Shown here piece by piece: positions 55,973 through 64,000 of a stretch of 64,000 bases of DNA. Origin of the DNA: Streptomyces sp. NBC_01428 (lineage in GTDB: Bacteria; Actinomycetota; Actinomycetes; Streptomycetales; Streptomycetaceae); contig NZ_CP109499.1 of assembly GCF_036231965.1 (NCBI RefSeq), positions 6,510,001-6,574,000 of the forward strand, given 5' to 3'. Both the position numbers and the translations under genes were made by a program. Positions within the stretch are counted from its first letter, which is position 1; every line of letters begins with the position of its first letter. The notes under the pieces were generated by a model, which worked only from the letters and a program-made list of their open reading frames with translations, was not told where the DNA came from and made no database searches.

Positions 55973-56010
55973 CCGATGAGGGGCACGGCCTGCGCCGTGC
56001 CCCTCATCGG
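55973..56010 (-). terminator. Hairpin terminator after aceE
   Basis: CCGATGAGGGGCACGGC (55973-55989) pairs perfectly with 55994-56010 over 17 bp, with loop CTGC, 46 bases past the aceE stop. Confidence 0.88.
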
Positions 56011-56056
56011 GTGTCCTTCTTACCGCCGGCGCTGCGACCGCTGTCGCCGCCGGGGC

Positions 56057-58756
56057 CTACAGGCCGTAGCGCTCCCGGGCCTCCTTGACCGCGGACGCCT
56101 TGACCTCACCGCGGCGGGCGAGCTGCGCGAGCGCCGCGACGACGATCGACTCGGCGTCCACACCGAAGTGGCGGCGGGCCGCCGCGCGGGTGTCGGAGAG
56201 ACCGAAGCCGTCGGCACCGAGCGAGGACCAGTCCTGCTCGACCCACTGCGCGATCTGGTCCGGGACCTGGCGCATGTAGTCGGAGACCGCGAGGACCGGG
56301 CCCTCGGCGCCCTGCAGCGCCTGGCGGACGAACGGCACCCGCTCCTCGCCGCGCAGCAGGGCCGCGTCGGCCTCCAGCGCGTCACGGCGCAGCTCGGTCC
56401 AGGAGGTCGCGGACCACACGTCGGCGGCCACACCCCACTCCTCGGCGAGCAGCTTCTGGGCGGCGAGCGTCCAGTGGATCGCCGTGCCGGAGCCGAGCAG
56501 CTGGATCCGCGGGGCGTTCGCCGCCGCCACGTTCACGCCCGCCGACTCCGCCGTGTTGAAGCGGTACAGGCCCTTGAGGATGCCCTCGTCGACACCCGCG
56601 GGCTTCGCGGGCTGCTGCATCGGCTCGTTGTAGACGGTCAGGTAGTAGAAGACGTTCTGGTCCTCGCCCGGGGCCGCCTCGCCGTACATCCGGCGCAGAC
56701 CGTCCTTGACGATCGCCGCGATCTCGTAGGCGAACGCGGGGTCGTAGGACAGCGCGGCCGGGTTGGTCGCCGCGATGACGGGGGAGTGGCCGTCGGCGTG
56801 CTGGAGGCCCTCACCGGTCAGCGTCGTGCGGCCGGCGGTGGCGCCGACCAGGAAGCCGCGGCCGAGCTGGTCGCCGAGCTGCCACATCTGGTCGGCCGTG
56901 CGCTGCCAGCCGAACATCGAGTAGAAGATGTAGAACGGGATCATCGCTTCGCCGTGCGTGGCGTACGCGGTGGACGCAGCGATGAAGTCGGCCATCGAAC
57001 CGGCCTCGGTGATCCCCTCGTTGAGGATCTGGCCGTTCGTGGCCTCCTTGTAGTACATCAGCTGGTCGCGGTCGACCGGCTCGTACGTCTGGCCCTTCGG
57101 CGAGTAGATGCCGAGCGACGGGAAGAGCGACTCCATACCGAAGGTACGGGCCTCGTCGGGCACGATCGGCACCCAGCGCCTGCCGGTCTCCTTGTCGCGG
57201 ACCAGGTCCTTGACGAGGCGGACGAACGCCATGGTGGTCGCGATGTTCTGCGAGCCGGAGCCCTTGTCGAAGGACGCGAACGCCTTGTCGGCGGCGGCGG
57301 GCAACGGGGCCAGCGGGTGCGTGCGGCGGGCCGGGGCCGGACCGCCGAGGGCGGCGCGCCGCTCCTGGAGGTAGCGGACCTCGGGGGAGTCGGCGCCCGG
57401 GTGGCCGTAGGGCACCACGCCGTCGACGAACTGGCTGTCGGAGATGGGCAGTTCGAGCAGGTCACGCATCTGCTTGAACTCGTCCGTCGACAGCTTCTTC
57501 ATCTGGTGGTTGGCGTTCTTCGACGCGAAGCCCTCACCGAGGGTGTGGCCCTTGACCGTCTGGGCCAGGATCACGGTCGGCGCGCCCTTGTGCTCGACGG
57601 CCGCCCGGTACGCGGCGTAGACCTTGCGCGCCTCGTGGCCACCGCGCGAGAGGTGGAAGCACTCCAGGATCTTGTCGTCGCTCAGCAGCTTCGCCATCTC
57701 GACGAGCGCCGGGTCGGCGCCGAAGAAGTCCTGGCGGATGTAGGCGGCGTCGCGGGTCTGGTACGTCTGCACCTGCGCGTCGGGTACCTGGCGCAGGCGG
57801 CGGACGAGCGCGCCCGTGGTGTCGAGCTGGAACAGCTCGTCCCACGCGTTGCCCCACAGCGACTTCACGACGTTCCAGCCGGCGCCGCGGAACTGGGCCT
57901 CCAGCTCCTGCACGATCTTGAAGTTCGCGCGCACCGGGCCGTCGAGGCGCTGGAGGTTGCAGTTGATGACGAAGGTCAGGTTGTCCAGACCCTCGCGGGA
58001 AGCCAGTGCGAGTGCCGCGGTCGACTCCGGCTCGTCCATTTCGCCGTCACCGAGGAACGCCCACACGTGGGACGCCGAGACGTCCTTGATGCCGCGGTTG
58101 GTGAGGTAGCGGTTGAAGCGTGCCTGGTAGATCGCCGACAGCGGGCCGAGGCCCATGGAGACGGTCGGGAACTCCCACAGCCAGGGCAGCCGGCGCGGGT
58201 GCGGGTACGACGGGAGGCCGTTGCCGCCCGACTCCTGGCGGAAGTTGTCCAGGTGCTGCTCGTCCAGGCGCCCGTCGAGGAACGCGCGGGCGTAGATACC
58301 GGGGGAGGCGTGGCCCTGGATGTAGAGCTGGTCGCCGGACCCGTCGGCCTCCTTGCCCTTGAAGAAGTGGTTGAAGCCCGTCTCGTAGAGCCAGGCCGCG
58401 GAGGCGAAGGTGGCGATGTGGCCGCCCACGCCGTGCTTCGCGCCGCGGGTGACCATCGCGGCCGCGTTCCAGCGGTTCCACGCGGTGATCCGGGACTCCA
58501 TCGCCTCGTCACCGTCCACGGTGGGCTCGGCGGAGGTCGGGATGGAGTTGACGTAGTCGGTCTCGAGCAGCTTGGGCAGCGCGAGACCGTTGCCCTCGGC
58601 GCGCTCCAGCGTGCGGCGCATCAGGTACGCGGCACGGTGCGGCCCGGCCGCCTGGGTGACGGCGTCCAGGGAGGCCTGCCATTCGGCGGTCTCCTCGGGG
58701 TCGCGGTCCGGGAGCTGGTCGAGCTCGCTCGGCTGGATTGCGGTGGGGTCGGTCAT
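56057..58756 (-). CDS. aceE: Pyruvate dehydrogenase E1 component (homodimeric AceE)
   Basis: An 899-residue thiamine-dependent E1 that decarboxylates pyruvate and acetylates the E2 lipoyl domain. The TPP motif is GDGEMDEPES (about 239) with a following NCN in VINCNLQRLDG. GHASPGIYARAFLDGR and KHGVGGHIATFASAAWLYET are typical of the long homodimeric type. The protein has the length of E. coli AceE. ATG 58756 is clear. A GntR regulator gene lies upstream (right), with a palindromic site between. Confidence 0.95.
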   Translation of the reverse strand: MTDPTAIQPSELDQLPDRDPEETAEWQASLDAVTQAAGPHRAAYLMRRTLERAEGNGLALPKLLETDYVNSIPTSAEPTVDGDEAMESRITAWNRWNAAAMVTRGAKHGVGGHIATFASAAWLYETGFNHFFKGKEADGSGDQLYIQGHASPGIYARAFLDGRLDEQHLDNFRQESGGNGLPSYPHPRRLPWLWEFPTVSMGLGPLSAIYQARFNRYLTNRGIKDVSASHVWAFLGDGEMDEPESTAALALASREGLDNLTFVINCNLQRLDGPVRANFKIVQELEAQFRGAGWNVVKSLWGNAWDELFQLDTTGALVRRLRQVPDAQVQTYQTRDAAYIRQDFFGADPALVEMAKLLSDDKILECFHLSRGGHEARKVYAAYRAAVEHKGAPTVILAQTVKGHTLGEGFASKNANHQMKKLSTDEFKQMRDLLELPISDSQFVDGVVPYGHPGADSPEVRYLQERRAALGGPAPARRTHPLAPLPAAADKAFASFDKGSGSQNIATTMAFVRLVKDLVRDKETGRRWVPIVPDEARTFGMESLFPSLGIYSPKGQTYEPVDRDQLMYYKEATNGQILNEGITEAGSMADFIAASTAYATHGEAMIPFYIFYSMFGWQRTADQMWQLGDQLGRGFLVGATAGRTTLTGEGLQHADGHSPVIAATNPAALSYDPAFAYEIAAIVKDGLRRMYGEAAPGEDQNVFYYLTVYNEPMQQPAKPAGVDEGILKGLYRFNTAESAGVNVAAANAPRIQLLGSGTAIHWTLAAQKLLAEEWGVAADVWSATSWTELRRDALEADAALLRGEERVPFVRQALQGAEGPVLAVSDYMRQVPDQIAQWVEQDWSSLGADGFGLSDTRAAARRHFGVDAESIVVAALAQLARRGEVKASAVKEARERYGL

Positions 58757-58880
58757 TGCGCCGCCTTCCGGATGCGGAGGGGGGTTCCCTCGTCGGCAAG
58801 GGGTTTTCGGGGGTGCCCTTGGTCTTTGGCAGGACAGGGCGGGGGGCTCGGGTGGGAGCCCGTCGGTGACTGTAACTCCC

Positions 58881-58897
58881 TGATCGATGATCGATCA
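58881..58897. promoter_or_regulatory. GntR-type operator upstream of aceE
   Basis: TGATCGAT-G-ATCGATCA: a perfect 8-bp inverted repeat about a single base, 125 bases before the aceE start. FadR/PdhR-type GntR regulators bind short palindromes of this size, and such a regulator is encoded next door. The 356-base space 58757-59112 holds this site and otherwise no feature I can support. Confidence 0.6.
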
Positions 58898-59112
58898 AAG
58901 GGTTCCGGGAGAAAACCTCTTCAGATCGGAAAAGTCGGCACGGCGTGCCTCGCCCTCAGGCACGGGGTGCCTCGGAAATCCGGGATTCCCGCAGGTGAGG
59001 GCACGCTTGAGCGCGGGTGTGCTCCGCTGTGCCCGCAGGTCGCAGCGGCCCGAGAGTCACCGGGGGGCGGGTGCCGGGTCACGCGTCCCGGCGCACGGCC
59101 GCCCCGCACCCC

Positions 59113-59736
59113 TCACGGACGGGGTGCGCACCCGAGGACATGGGCCTTGACCAGGTCGGCGATCAGCGGATCGCGGCGCCGAAAGGCGTCCACGAGGGCC
59201 TCGTGCTCCTCCGCGTACGACTGCTGCACCGTCCCCAGCCACCTTATGGACAGGGCGGTGAAGACCTCGATGCCCAGGCCCTCCCAGGTGTGCAGGAGGA
59301 CGGAGTTCCCGGCCGCCCGCACCAGCTCCCGGTGGAAGCCCACGGTGTGCCGGACCTGGCCGGTCCCGTCGGACAGCCGGTCGGCCTCGTACAGGGCGCT
59401 CACATGCGGTTCCAGGGCCGAGCAGTCGTCGGCGAGACGTTCGGCCGCCAGCTCCGCCGCGATGGCCTCCAGACCGGCGCGTACGGGGTAGCTCTCCTCC
59501 AGGTCGGCGGCGGTCAGGTTCCGCACCCGCACGCCCTTGTTCGGCGCGGACTCGATCAGCCGCAGCGACTCCAGCTCGCGCAGTGCCTCCCGCACCGGGG
59601 TCTGGCTGACCTCCAGCTCGGTGGCGATCCGCCGCTCCACGATCCGCTCGCCCGGCTTCCAGCGACCGCTGACGATCCCCTCCACGATGTGCTCGCGGAT
59701 CTGTTCGCGCAGCGAGTGGACGACGGGCGCGGTCAT
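59113..59736 (-). CDS. GntR-family regulator, FCD (FadR-type) domain
   Basis: A 207-residue regulator. The N-terminal winged helix covers residues 6-72 (LREQIREHIVEGIVSGRWKP and ATELEVSQTPVREALRELES). The C-terminal FCD domain (about 80-200) has the metal-binding His pattern in VGFHRELVRAAGN and SYAEEHEALVDAF, and a His in KAHVLGC. FCD proteins sense carboxylic acids. Its place between E1 and E2 genes suggests control of pyruvate metabolism, like PdhR in E. coli. AAAGGAG precedes ATG 59736. Confidence 0.9.
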   Translation of the reverse strand: MTAPVVHSLREQIREHIVEGIVSGRWKPGERIVERRIATELEVSQTPVREALRELESLRLIESAPNKGVRVRNLTAADLEESYPVRAGLEAIAAELAAERLADDCSALEPHVSALYEADRLSDGTGQVRHTVGFHRELVRAAGNSVLLHTWEGLGIEVFTALSIRWLGTVQQSYAEEHEALVDAFRRRDPLIADLVKAHVLGCAPRP

Positions 59737-60013
59737 GAAGGCTCCTTTGGGAGGAGTGCGGGACCCCGAGGGCGTTTGACGTTTAGACAATAAGGCCGTG
59801 CCCGTGCCGGGGAGGGGCGCATGGGGGCGCTTTACCGCAGGTGAGACGAGACTTACACGTTGTCGAAGCGATCCCGCCCGTAAAGACCCGTACCGGACGG
59901 TGTCCGGACGCGTCACGTCCGTGTCACGTCGGGAACCCCACCGCCCCGTACGCGGTGGTCACGGGCGAGGAGGGCGCGCCGACGGTGTGCCCCGGTCCGC
60001 CCCAGGGGGAGTC

Positions 60014-60289
60014 ATGAACGGTCGGGCACGCGTCAGGGGAGTCCGCGCGGCGGTCACGGTGGCGGCGGCCGCGCTGGTGGCCGCCGGGCTGACCGGCTGC
60101 CGGCCGATGGAGACCCGCGCGGCGGACCCGGGGTCCGGACGGGCACCGGCGGCGGTCTCCCGGACGGTGGACGGTCCCGCGGCCCCGAGGGAGTGCGGTC
60201 TCTGCCGGGGAACGGTGGAAAACACCGCGCCCCCGTCCGGAACTCCGGACGGGGGCGCGGCGACGGTGCGGTGGGTGCCGCTGCCCTGA
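60014..60289 (+). CDS. Short lipoprotein convergent with the E2 gene
   Basis: A 91-residue lipoprotein: signal peptide with lipobox (AGLTGCRPM, Cys about 29), then a short Pro/Ala-rich mature part with a CGLC pair (ECGLCRG). The function is unknown. GGGGGAG precedes ATG 60014. Its stop codon (60287-60289) directly abuts the stop of the opposing E2 gene (60290-60292), and its last 20 codons contain the E2 terminator hairpin. The CDS could be real or an accidental frame in its 3-prime part. Confidence 0.6.
   Translation: MNGRARVRGVRAAVTVAAAALVAAGLTGCRPMETRAADPGSGRAPAAVSRTVDGPAAPRECGLCRGTVENTAPPSGTPDGGAATVRWVPLP
60225..60260 (-). terminator. E2 terminator embedded in the convergent lipoprotein gene
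   Basis: CCGCGCCCCCGTCCGGA (60225-60241) pairs perfectly with 60244-60260 over 17 bp around AC (the innermost pairs must open). It lies 30 bases past the E2 stop on the minus strand but inside the lipoprotein reading frame. Confidence 0.8.
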
Positions 60290-62107
60290 CTACAGGCCGA
60301 GCTCGACCTCGAACTCGCCGGCCTCCAGGATCGCCTTGACCGCGGTCAGGTAACGGGCCGCGTCGGCGCCGTCCACCAGACGGTGGTCGTAGGAGAGCGT
60401 CAGGTAGGTCATGTCGCGGACGCCGATGACGGTGCCCTCTTCCGTCTCGATGACGGCCGGACGCTTGACCGTGGCGCCGATGCCGAGGATCGCGACCTGG
60501 TTCGGGGGCACGATGATCGTGTCGAAGAGCGCGCCGCGCGAACCGGTGTTGGAGATGGTGAAGGTCGCACCGGACAGCTCGTCCGGAGTGATCTTGTTCG
60601 CCCGGACCTTGCCCGCCAGGTCGGCGGTGGCCTTGGCGATGCCGGCGATGTTCAGGTCGCCCGCGCGCTTGATGACCGGGGTCATCAGTCCCTTCTCCGA
60701 GTCCACCGCGATACCGATGTTCTCGGTGTCGAAGTAGGTGATCGTGCCCTCGTCCACGTTGATCCGGGCGTTGACGGCCGGGTGGGCCTTCAGCGCCTGG
60801 GCCGCCGCCTTCACGAAGAACGGCATCGGGGAGAGCTTGACGCCCTCGCGGGCCGCGAAGGAGTCCTTCGCCTGCGCGCGGAGCTTCATCAGCCGGGTGA
60901 TGTCGACCTCGACGACCGAGGACAGCTGGGCCTGCTCGTGCAGGGCCTTCACCATGTTGTCGCCGATGACCTTGCGGATGCGCGGCATCTTGACGGTCTG
61001 ACCGCGCAGCGGGGAGACCTCCAGGGCCGGCGCCTTCTTGGCGGCGGCGGCCGGAGCGGCGGCGGCCGGAGCCGGAGCCGCGGCGGCGGCCTTCGCGGCC
61101 TCGGCGGCGGCGATGACGTCCTGCTTGCGGATACGACCGCCGACGCCGGTGCCCTTGACGGCCGCGAGGTCGACGCCGTTCTCGGCGGCGAGCTTGCGGA
61201 CCAGCGGGGTCACGTACGCGCCGTCGTCACCGGAGGTCGCGGCGGGCGCCGGGGCCGGGGTGACGGGGGCGGGCGCGGCCGGCGCGGGGGCCGGAGCAGC
61301 CGGAGCGGCCGGAGCCTGCGGCTGTGCGGGGGCCGGAGCGGCAGGTGCCTGAGCCTGGGCCGGAGCCGGAGCCGGGGCGGCGGGTGCCGCCGGGGCCTGC
61401 GGCTGGGCCGGAGCCGGAGCCGGCGCGGGCTTCTCGGCGGGGGCGGCGGGAGCGGCCGGAGCCGCGGCGGCCGGAGCGGCACCGGGAGCGCCGATGACGG
61501 CGAGCCTGGCGCCGACCTCGGCGGTCTCGTCCTCGCCGACCACGATCTCCAGCAGCACACCGGCGGTGGGCGAGGGGATCTCGGTGTCGACCTTGTCCGT
61601 CGACACCTCCAGCAGCGGCTCGTCCTCGGCGACCTCGTCGCCGACTTCCTTCAGCCAGCGGGTGACGGTGCCCTCGGTGACGGACTCGCCGAGCGCGGGC
61701 AGGACGACGTCCGTGCCCTCGGCGGAACCGCCGCCGGACGCGGCCTCGGCGGTCGGGGCCGGCGCGGGGGCCTCGGCCTCGGTGGACGGGGTGGCCTGCG
61801 GGGCGGGCTCCGGCTCGGCGGCCGGGGCCTCCTCGGCGGCGGGGGCCGGGGCGGCGGCGGGCGCGCCCGTGCCGTCGTCGATGACGGCCAGCTCGGCGCC
61901 GACCTCGACGGTCTCGTCCTCGGCGACCTTGATGGACGCGAGGATGCCCGCGGCGGGCGAGGGGATCTCGGTGTCGACCTTGTCGGTCGACACCTCCAGC
62001 AGCGGCTCGTCGGCCTCGACGCGCTCGCCCTCGGCCTTCAGCCAGCGGGTGACGGTGCCCTCGGTGACGCTCTCACCGAGCGCCGGAAGGGTTACGGAAA
62101 CCGGCAT
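60290..62107 (-). CDS. sucB: 2-oxoacid dehydrogenase E2, dihydrolipoamide acyltransferase
   Basis: A 605-residue E2. Two lipoyl domains, each with the modified Lys in STDKVDTE (Lys43 and about Lys172), are separated by Pro/Ala/Glu linkers. A very long Ala/Pro linker (about 205-292) follows, then a peripheral-subunit-binding domain (about 297-332, TPLVRKLAAENGVDLAAVKG). The catalytic acyltransferase domain (about 370-605) has the His/Asp motif SYDHRLVDGADAARYL. In actinobacteria this E2 is usually named SucB and may serve both pyruvate and 2-oxoglutarate complexes. lpd lies 92 bases upstream. Confidence 0.93.
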   Translation of the reverse strand: MPVSVTLPALGESVTEGTVTRWLKAEGERVEADEPLLEVSTDKVDTEIPSPAAGILASIKVAEDETVEVGAELAVIDDGTGAPAAAPAPAAEEAPAAEPEPAPQATPSTEAEAPAPAPTAEAASGGGSAEGTDVVLPALGESVTEGTVTRWLKEVGDEVAEDEPLLEVSTDKVDTEIPSPTAGVLLEIVVGEDETAEVGARLAVIGAPGAAPAAAAPAAPAAPAEKPAPAPAPAQPQAPAAPAAPAPAPAQAQAPAAPAPAQPQAPAAPAAPAPAPAAPAPVTPAPAPAATSGDDGAYVTPLVRKLAAENGVDLAAVKGTGVGGRIRKQDVIAAAEAAKAAAAAPAPAAAAPAAAAKKAPALEVSPLRGQTVKMPRIRKVIGDNMVKALHEQAQLSSVVEVDITRLMKLRAQAKDSFAAREGVKLSPMPFFVKAAAQALKAHPAVNARINVDEGTITYFDTENIGIAVDSEKGLMTPVIKRAGDLNIAGIAKATADLAGKVRANKITPDELSGATFTISNTGSRGALFDTIIVPPNQVAILGIGATVKRPAVIETEEGTVIGVRDMTYLTLSYDHRLVDGADAARYLTAVKAILEAGEFEVELGL

Positions 62108-62199
62108 GGTTTCTGTTGCTCCTTACGAATTTTGCGGAAGTCTGTGGTCGTCGCCGCGCCCTGCTCGACGCGGGTGACTGGGGCCGGCCGGGAGGCCGG

Positions 62200-63588
62200 T
62201 CAGTCGTGCGAGTGCAGCGGCTTGCCCGCGAGGGCGAGGTGGGCCTCGCCGAGCGCCTCGCTCTGCGTCGGGTGGGCGTGGATGAGCTGGGCGACCTCGG
62301 CCGGCAGCGCTTCCCAGTTGTAGATCAGCTGGGCTTCGCCGACCTGCTCGCCCATGCGGTCGCCGACCATGTGGACGCCGACCACGGCACCGTCCTTCAC
62401 CTGGACGAGCTTGATCTCGCCCGAGGTGTTGAGGATCTTGCTCTTGCCGTTGCCCGCCAGGTTGTACTTCAGAGCGACGACCTTGTCCGCGCCGTAGATC
62501 TCCTTGGCCTTGGCCTCGGTGATACCCACGGAGGCGACCTCGGGGTGGCAGTACGTCACCCGCGGGACACCGTCGTAGTCGATCGGGACGGTCTTCAGAC
62601 CGGCCAGACGCTCCGCCACCAGGATGCCCTCGGCGAAGCCGACGTGCGCGAGCTGGAGCGTCGGGACCAGGTCACCGACGGCGGAGACGGTCGGGACGTT
62701 CGTGCGCATGTACTCGTCGACCAGGACGTAGCCGCGGTCCATCGCGACGCCCTGCTCCTCGTAGCCGAGGCCGGCCGAGACCGGGCCGCGGCCGACGGCG
62801 ACGAGCAGCACCTCGGCCTCGAACTCCTTGCCGTCGGCGAGGGTGACCTTGACACCGTTCTGGGTGTATTCGGCCTTCGAGAAGAACGTGCCCAGGTTGA
62901 ACTTGATGCCGCGCTTGCGGAACGCGCGCTCAAGAAGCTTGGAGGAGTTCTCGTCCTCGAGGGGCGCGAGGTGCTTGAGACCCTCGATGATCGTGACCTC
63001 GGAGCCGAAGGACTTCCACGCGGAGGCGAACTCCACGCCGATGACCCCGCCGCCCAGGATGATCGCGGACTGCGGCACGCGGTCCAGGACGAGGGCGTGG
63101 TCCGAGGAGATGATGCGGTTGCCGTCGATCTCCAGGCCCGGCAGCGACTTCGGCACGGAGCCGGTCGCGAGCAGCACGTGACGGCCCTGGACGCGCTGGC
63201 CGTTCACGTCGACCGAGGTCGGGGACGACAGACGGCCCTCACCCTCGATGTACGTCACCTTGCGGGACGCGATCAGACCCTGCAGACCCTTGTACAGACC
63301 GGAGATGACCCCGTCCTTGTACTTGTGGACCGCGGGTACGTCGATGCCCTCGAAGGTGGCCTTGACGCCGAACTGCTCGCTCTCGCGGGCCTGGTCGGCG
63401 ATCTCGCCCGCGTGCAGCAGGGCCTTGGTGGGGATGCACCCACGGTGCAGGCAGGTACCGCCGACCTTGTCCTTCTCGATCAGGGCGACGTCCAGACCCA
63501 GCTGCGCTCCGCGCAGCGCCGCGGCGTAACCGCCGCTACCACCGCCGAGGATCACTAGGTCGAAAACGGTGCTGGCGTCGTTCGCCAC
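62200..63588 (-). CDS. lpd: Dihydrolipoyl dehydrogenase (E3)
   Basis: A 462-residue flavoprotein that reoxidises the E2 lipoyl groups with NAD+. The FAD motif VILGGGSGGYAAALRGAQLG is at the N-terminus, the redox disulfide is in GGTCLHRGCIPTK (about 42-54), the NAD motif is AIILGGGVIGVEFASAW, and the C-terminal base is in HAHPTQSEALGEA. GTG 63588 is supported by GGAGG 7 bases upstream; the longer frame extends without a ribosome site. Same strand as the E2 and E1 genes. Confidence 0.95.
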   Translation of the reverse strand: MANDASTVFDLVILGGGSGGYAAALRGAQLGLDVALIEKDKVGGTCLHRGCIPTKALLHAGEIADQARESEQFGVKATFEGIDVPAVHKYKDGVISGLYKGLQGLIASRKVTYIEGEGRLSSPTSVDVNGQRVQGRHVLLATGSVPKSLPGLEIDGNRIISSDHALVLDRVPQSAIILGGGVIGVEFASAWKSFGSEVTIIEGLKHLAPLEDENSSKLLERAFRKRGIKFNLGTFFSKAEYTQNGVKVTLADGKEFEAEVLLVAVGRGPVSAGLGYEEQGVAMDRGYVLVDEYMRTNVPTVSAVGDLVPTLQLAHVGFAEGILVAERLAGLKTVPIDYDGVPRVTYCHPEVASVGITEAKAKEIYGADKVVALKYNLAGNGKSKILNTSGEIKLVQVKDGAVVGVHMVGDRMGEQVGEAQLIYNWEALPAEVAQLIHAHPTQSEALGEAHLALAGKPLHSHD

Positions 63589-63830
63589 GTCACGTCCTCC
63601 ATGCATGTGCGCCACGCCGGTCTCCAGTGACCGGTCGGCGGCTGGTGTCCGGCCGCTCTTCTTCGGCCCTGTGGTGGGGGCCCTGTCCTGCCGAGAACCC
63701 ATCTTCGCACTTGTCGAGGGCGAGCGAGACGCCGGGCCGGTGTGTGGGACGTCTGATCCATCACGTCGACAGGGTGCGGGGCGGGGCGAACCTGCGGATT
63801 TCGTCGAAGACGAAACCGTCATACGGCCAT

Positions 63831-63870
63831 ACGAACGGCCCCGGGTGCGGGAACACCCGGGGCCGTTCGT
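63831..63870 (-). terminator. Hairpin terminator after pepA
   Basis: ACGAACGGCCCCGGGTG (63831-63847) pairs perfectly with 63854-63870 over 17 bp, loop CGGGAA, 12 bases past the pepA stop. It separates pepA from lpd; the region 63589-63830 should hold the lpd promoter and shows no gene. Confidence 0.85.
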
Positions 63871-63881
63871 CGCCCGGAGGA

Positions 63882-64000
63882 TCAGCCCAGGTCGCCTGCC
63901 GCCGTCAGTTCGGCGAGACGGACCAGGGTGCGGACCGCGGAGCCGGTGCCGCCCTTGGGGGTGTAGCCGAAGGGACCGGCCTCGTTGAACGCCGGGCCCG
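63882..64000 (-). CDS. pepA: Leucyl aminopeptidase PepA, C-terminal fragment
   Basis: Only the last 39 codons lie in the window, ending in TGA at 63882-63884. The peptide GPAFNEAGPFGYTPKGGTGS followed by AVRTLVRLAEL matches the C-terminal tail of M17 leucyl aminopeptidases, cytosolic metal-dependent exopeptidases. The active-site residues are off the window. The gene runs right to left, upstream of lpd. Confidence 0.88.
   Translation of the reverse strand, partial: GPAFNEAGPFGYTPKGGTGSAVRTLVRLAELTAAGDLG

Noticed and set aside
55976..59491. A 1171-codon plus-strand frame opposite aceE
   Set aside because: It is the antisense shadow of aceE and part of the GntR gene, with a biased Val/Arg/Gly composition and no domain.

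Overview
The window is a high-GC actinobacterial chromosome segment, almost certainly Streptomyces. The reasons are the very strong third-position G/C bias, frequent GTG starts, a malEFG/aglA locus, two glutamine synthetases (GlnA and GlnII) with GlnR boxes, NsdA-like and GAF-ANTAR regulators, and many short hairpin terminators without T tracts. From memory, the gene order (malE, pullulanase, two-component pair, glnRII, glnII, glnA, lipA/lipB, aceE, E2, lpd, pepA) follows the conserved core of the S. coelicolor chromosome. I saw no tRNA, rRNA, CRISPR array, insertion sequence or phage gene, so this is a core region and not an island.

Layout. 1-11.4 kb is a maltose/starch block: the end of malE, then malF, malG, alpha-glucosidase aglA, a secreted alpha-amylase and a 1798-residue secreted amylase-pullulanase fusion. 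CTTGC/GCAAG motifs lie before the last two. 11.5-19.5 kb holds a small isomerase, a TetR/reductase/diiron-hydrolase operon, a membrane protein whose N-terminus resembles a decayed sigma factor, a TPR protein, a lipoprotein and a DUF1996 secreted protein. 19.7-26 kb is regulatory and nitrogen-related: a NarL-type two-component pair, an epimerase, glnRII with a candidate leader peptide, a DUF6891 protein, and glnII with its GlnR box. 26-31.5 kb holds a secreted double-psi-barrel protein, an ArsC-like protein, a winged-helix protein, a lipoprotein and a DUF2252 protein.

31.6-35.9 kb is a signalling module: a free-standing CheB methylesterase, a CheR-PAS-coiled coil-PAS protein, and two GAF-ANTAR antiterminator-type proteins, the second preceded by an 11-codon coupled ORF. 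36-44.7 kb has a glycine-zipper membrane protein, pspAB-htpX, glnA with its GlnR box, an RDD protein, a DUF4191 protein and lipA/lipB. 45-56 kb mixes regulators (NsdA-like, TetR, WYL), redox enzymes, a MarP-like protease and a PGRP amidase. 56-64 kb carries the 2-oxoacid dehydrogenase genes aceE (E1), a two-lipoyl-domain E2 and lpd (E3), with a GntR regulator between E1 and E2, and ends in pepA.

How the genes work together. Extracellular starch is cut by the amylase and pullulanase, imported by MalEFG and hydrolysed by AglA. GlnA and GlnII are both GlnR targets within 15 kb, with GlnRII beside them. LipB and LipA make the lipoyl cofactor used by the E2 encoded 16 kb away. Functions are assigned by reading motifs and context; no database search was run.
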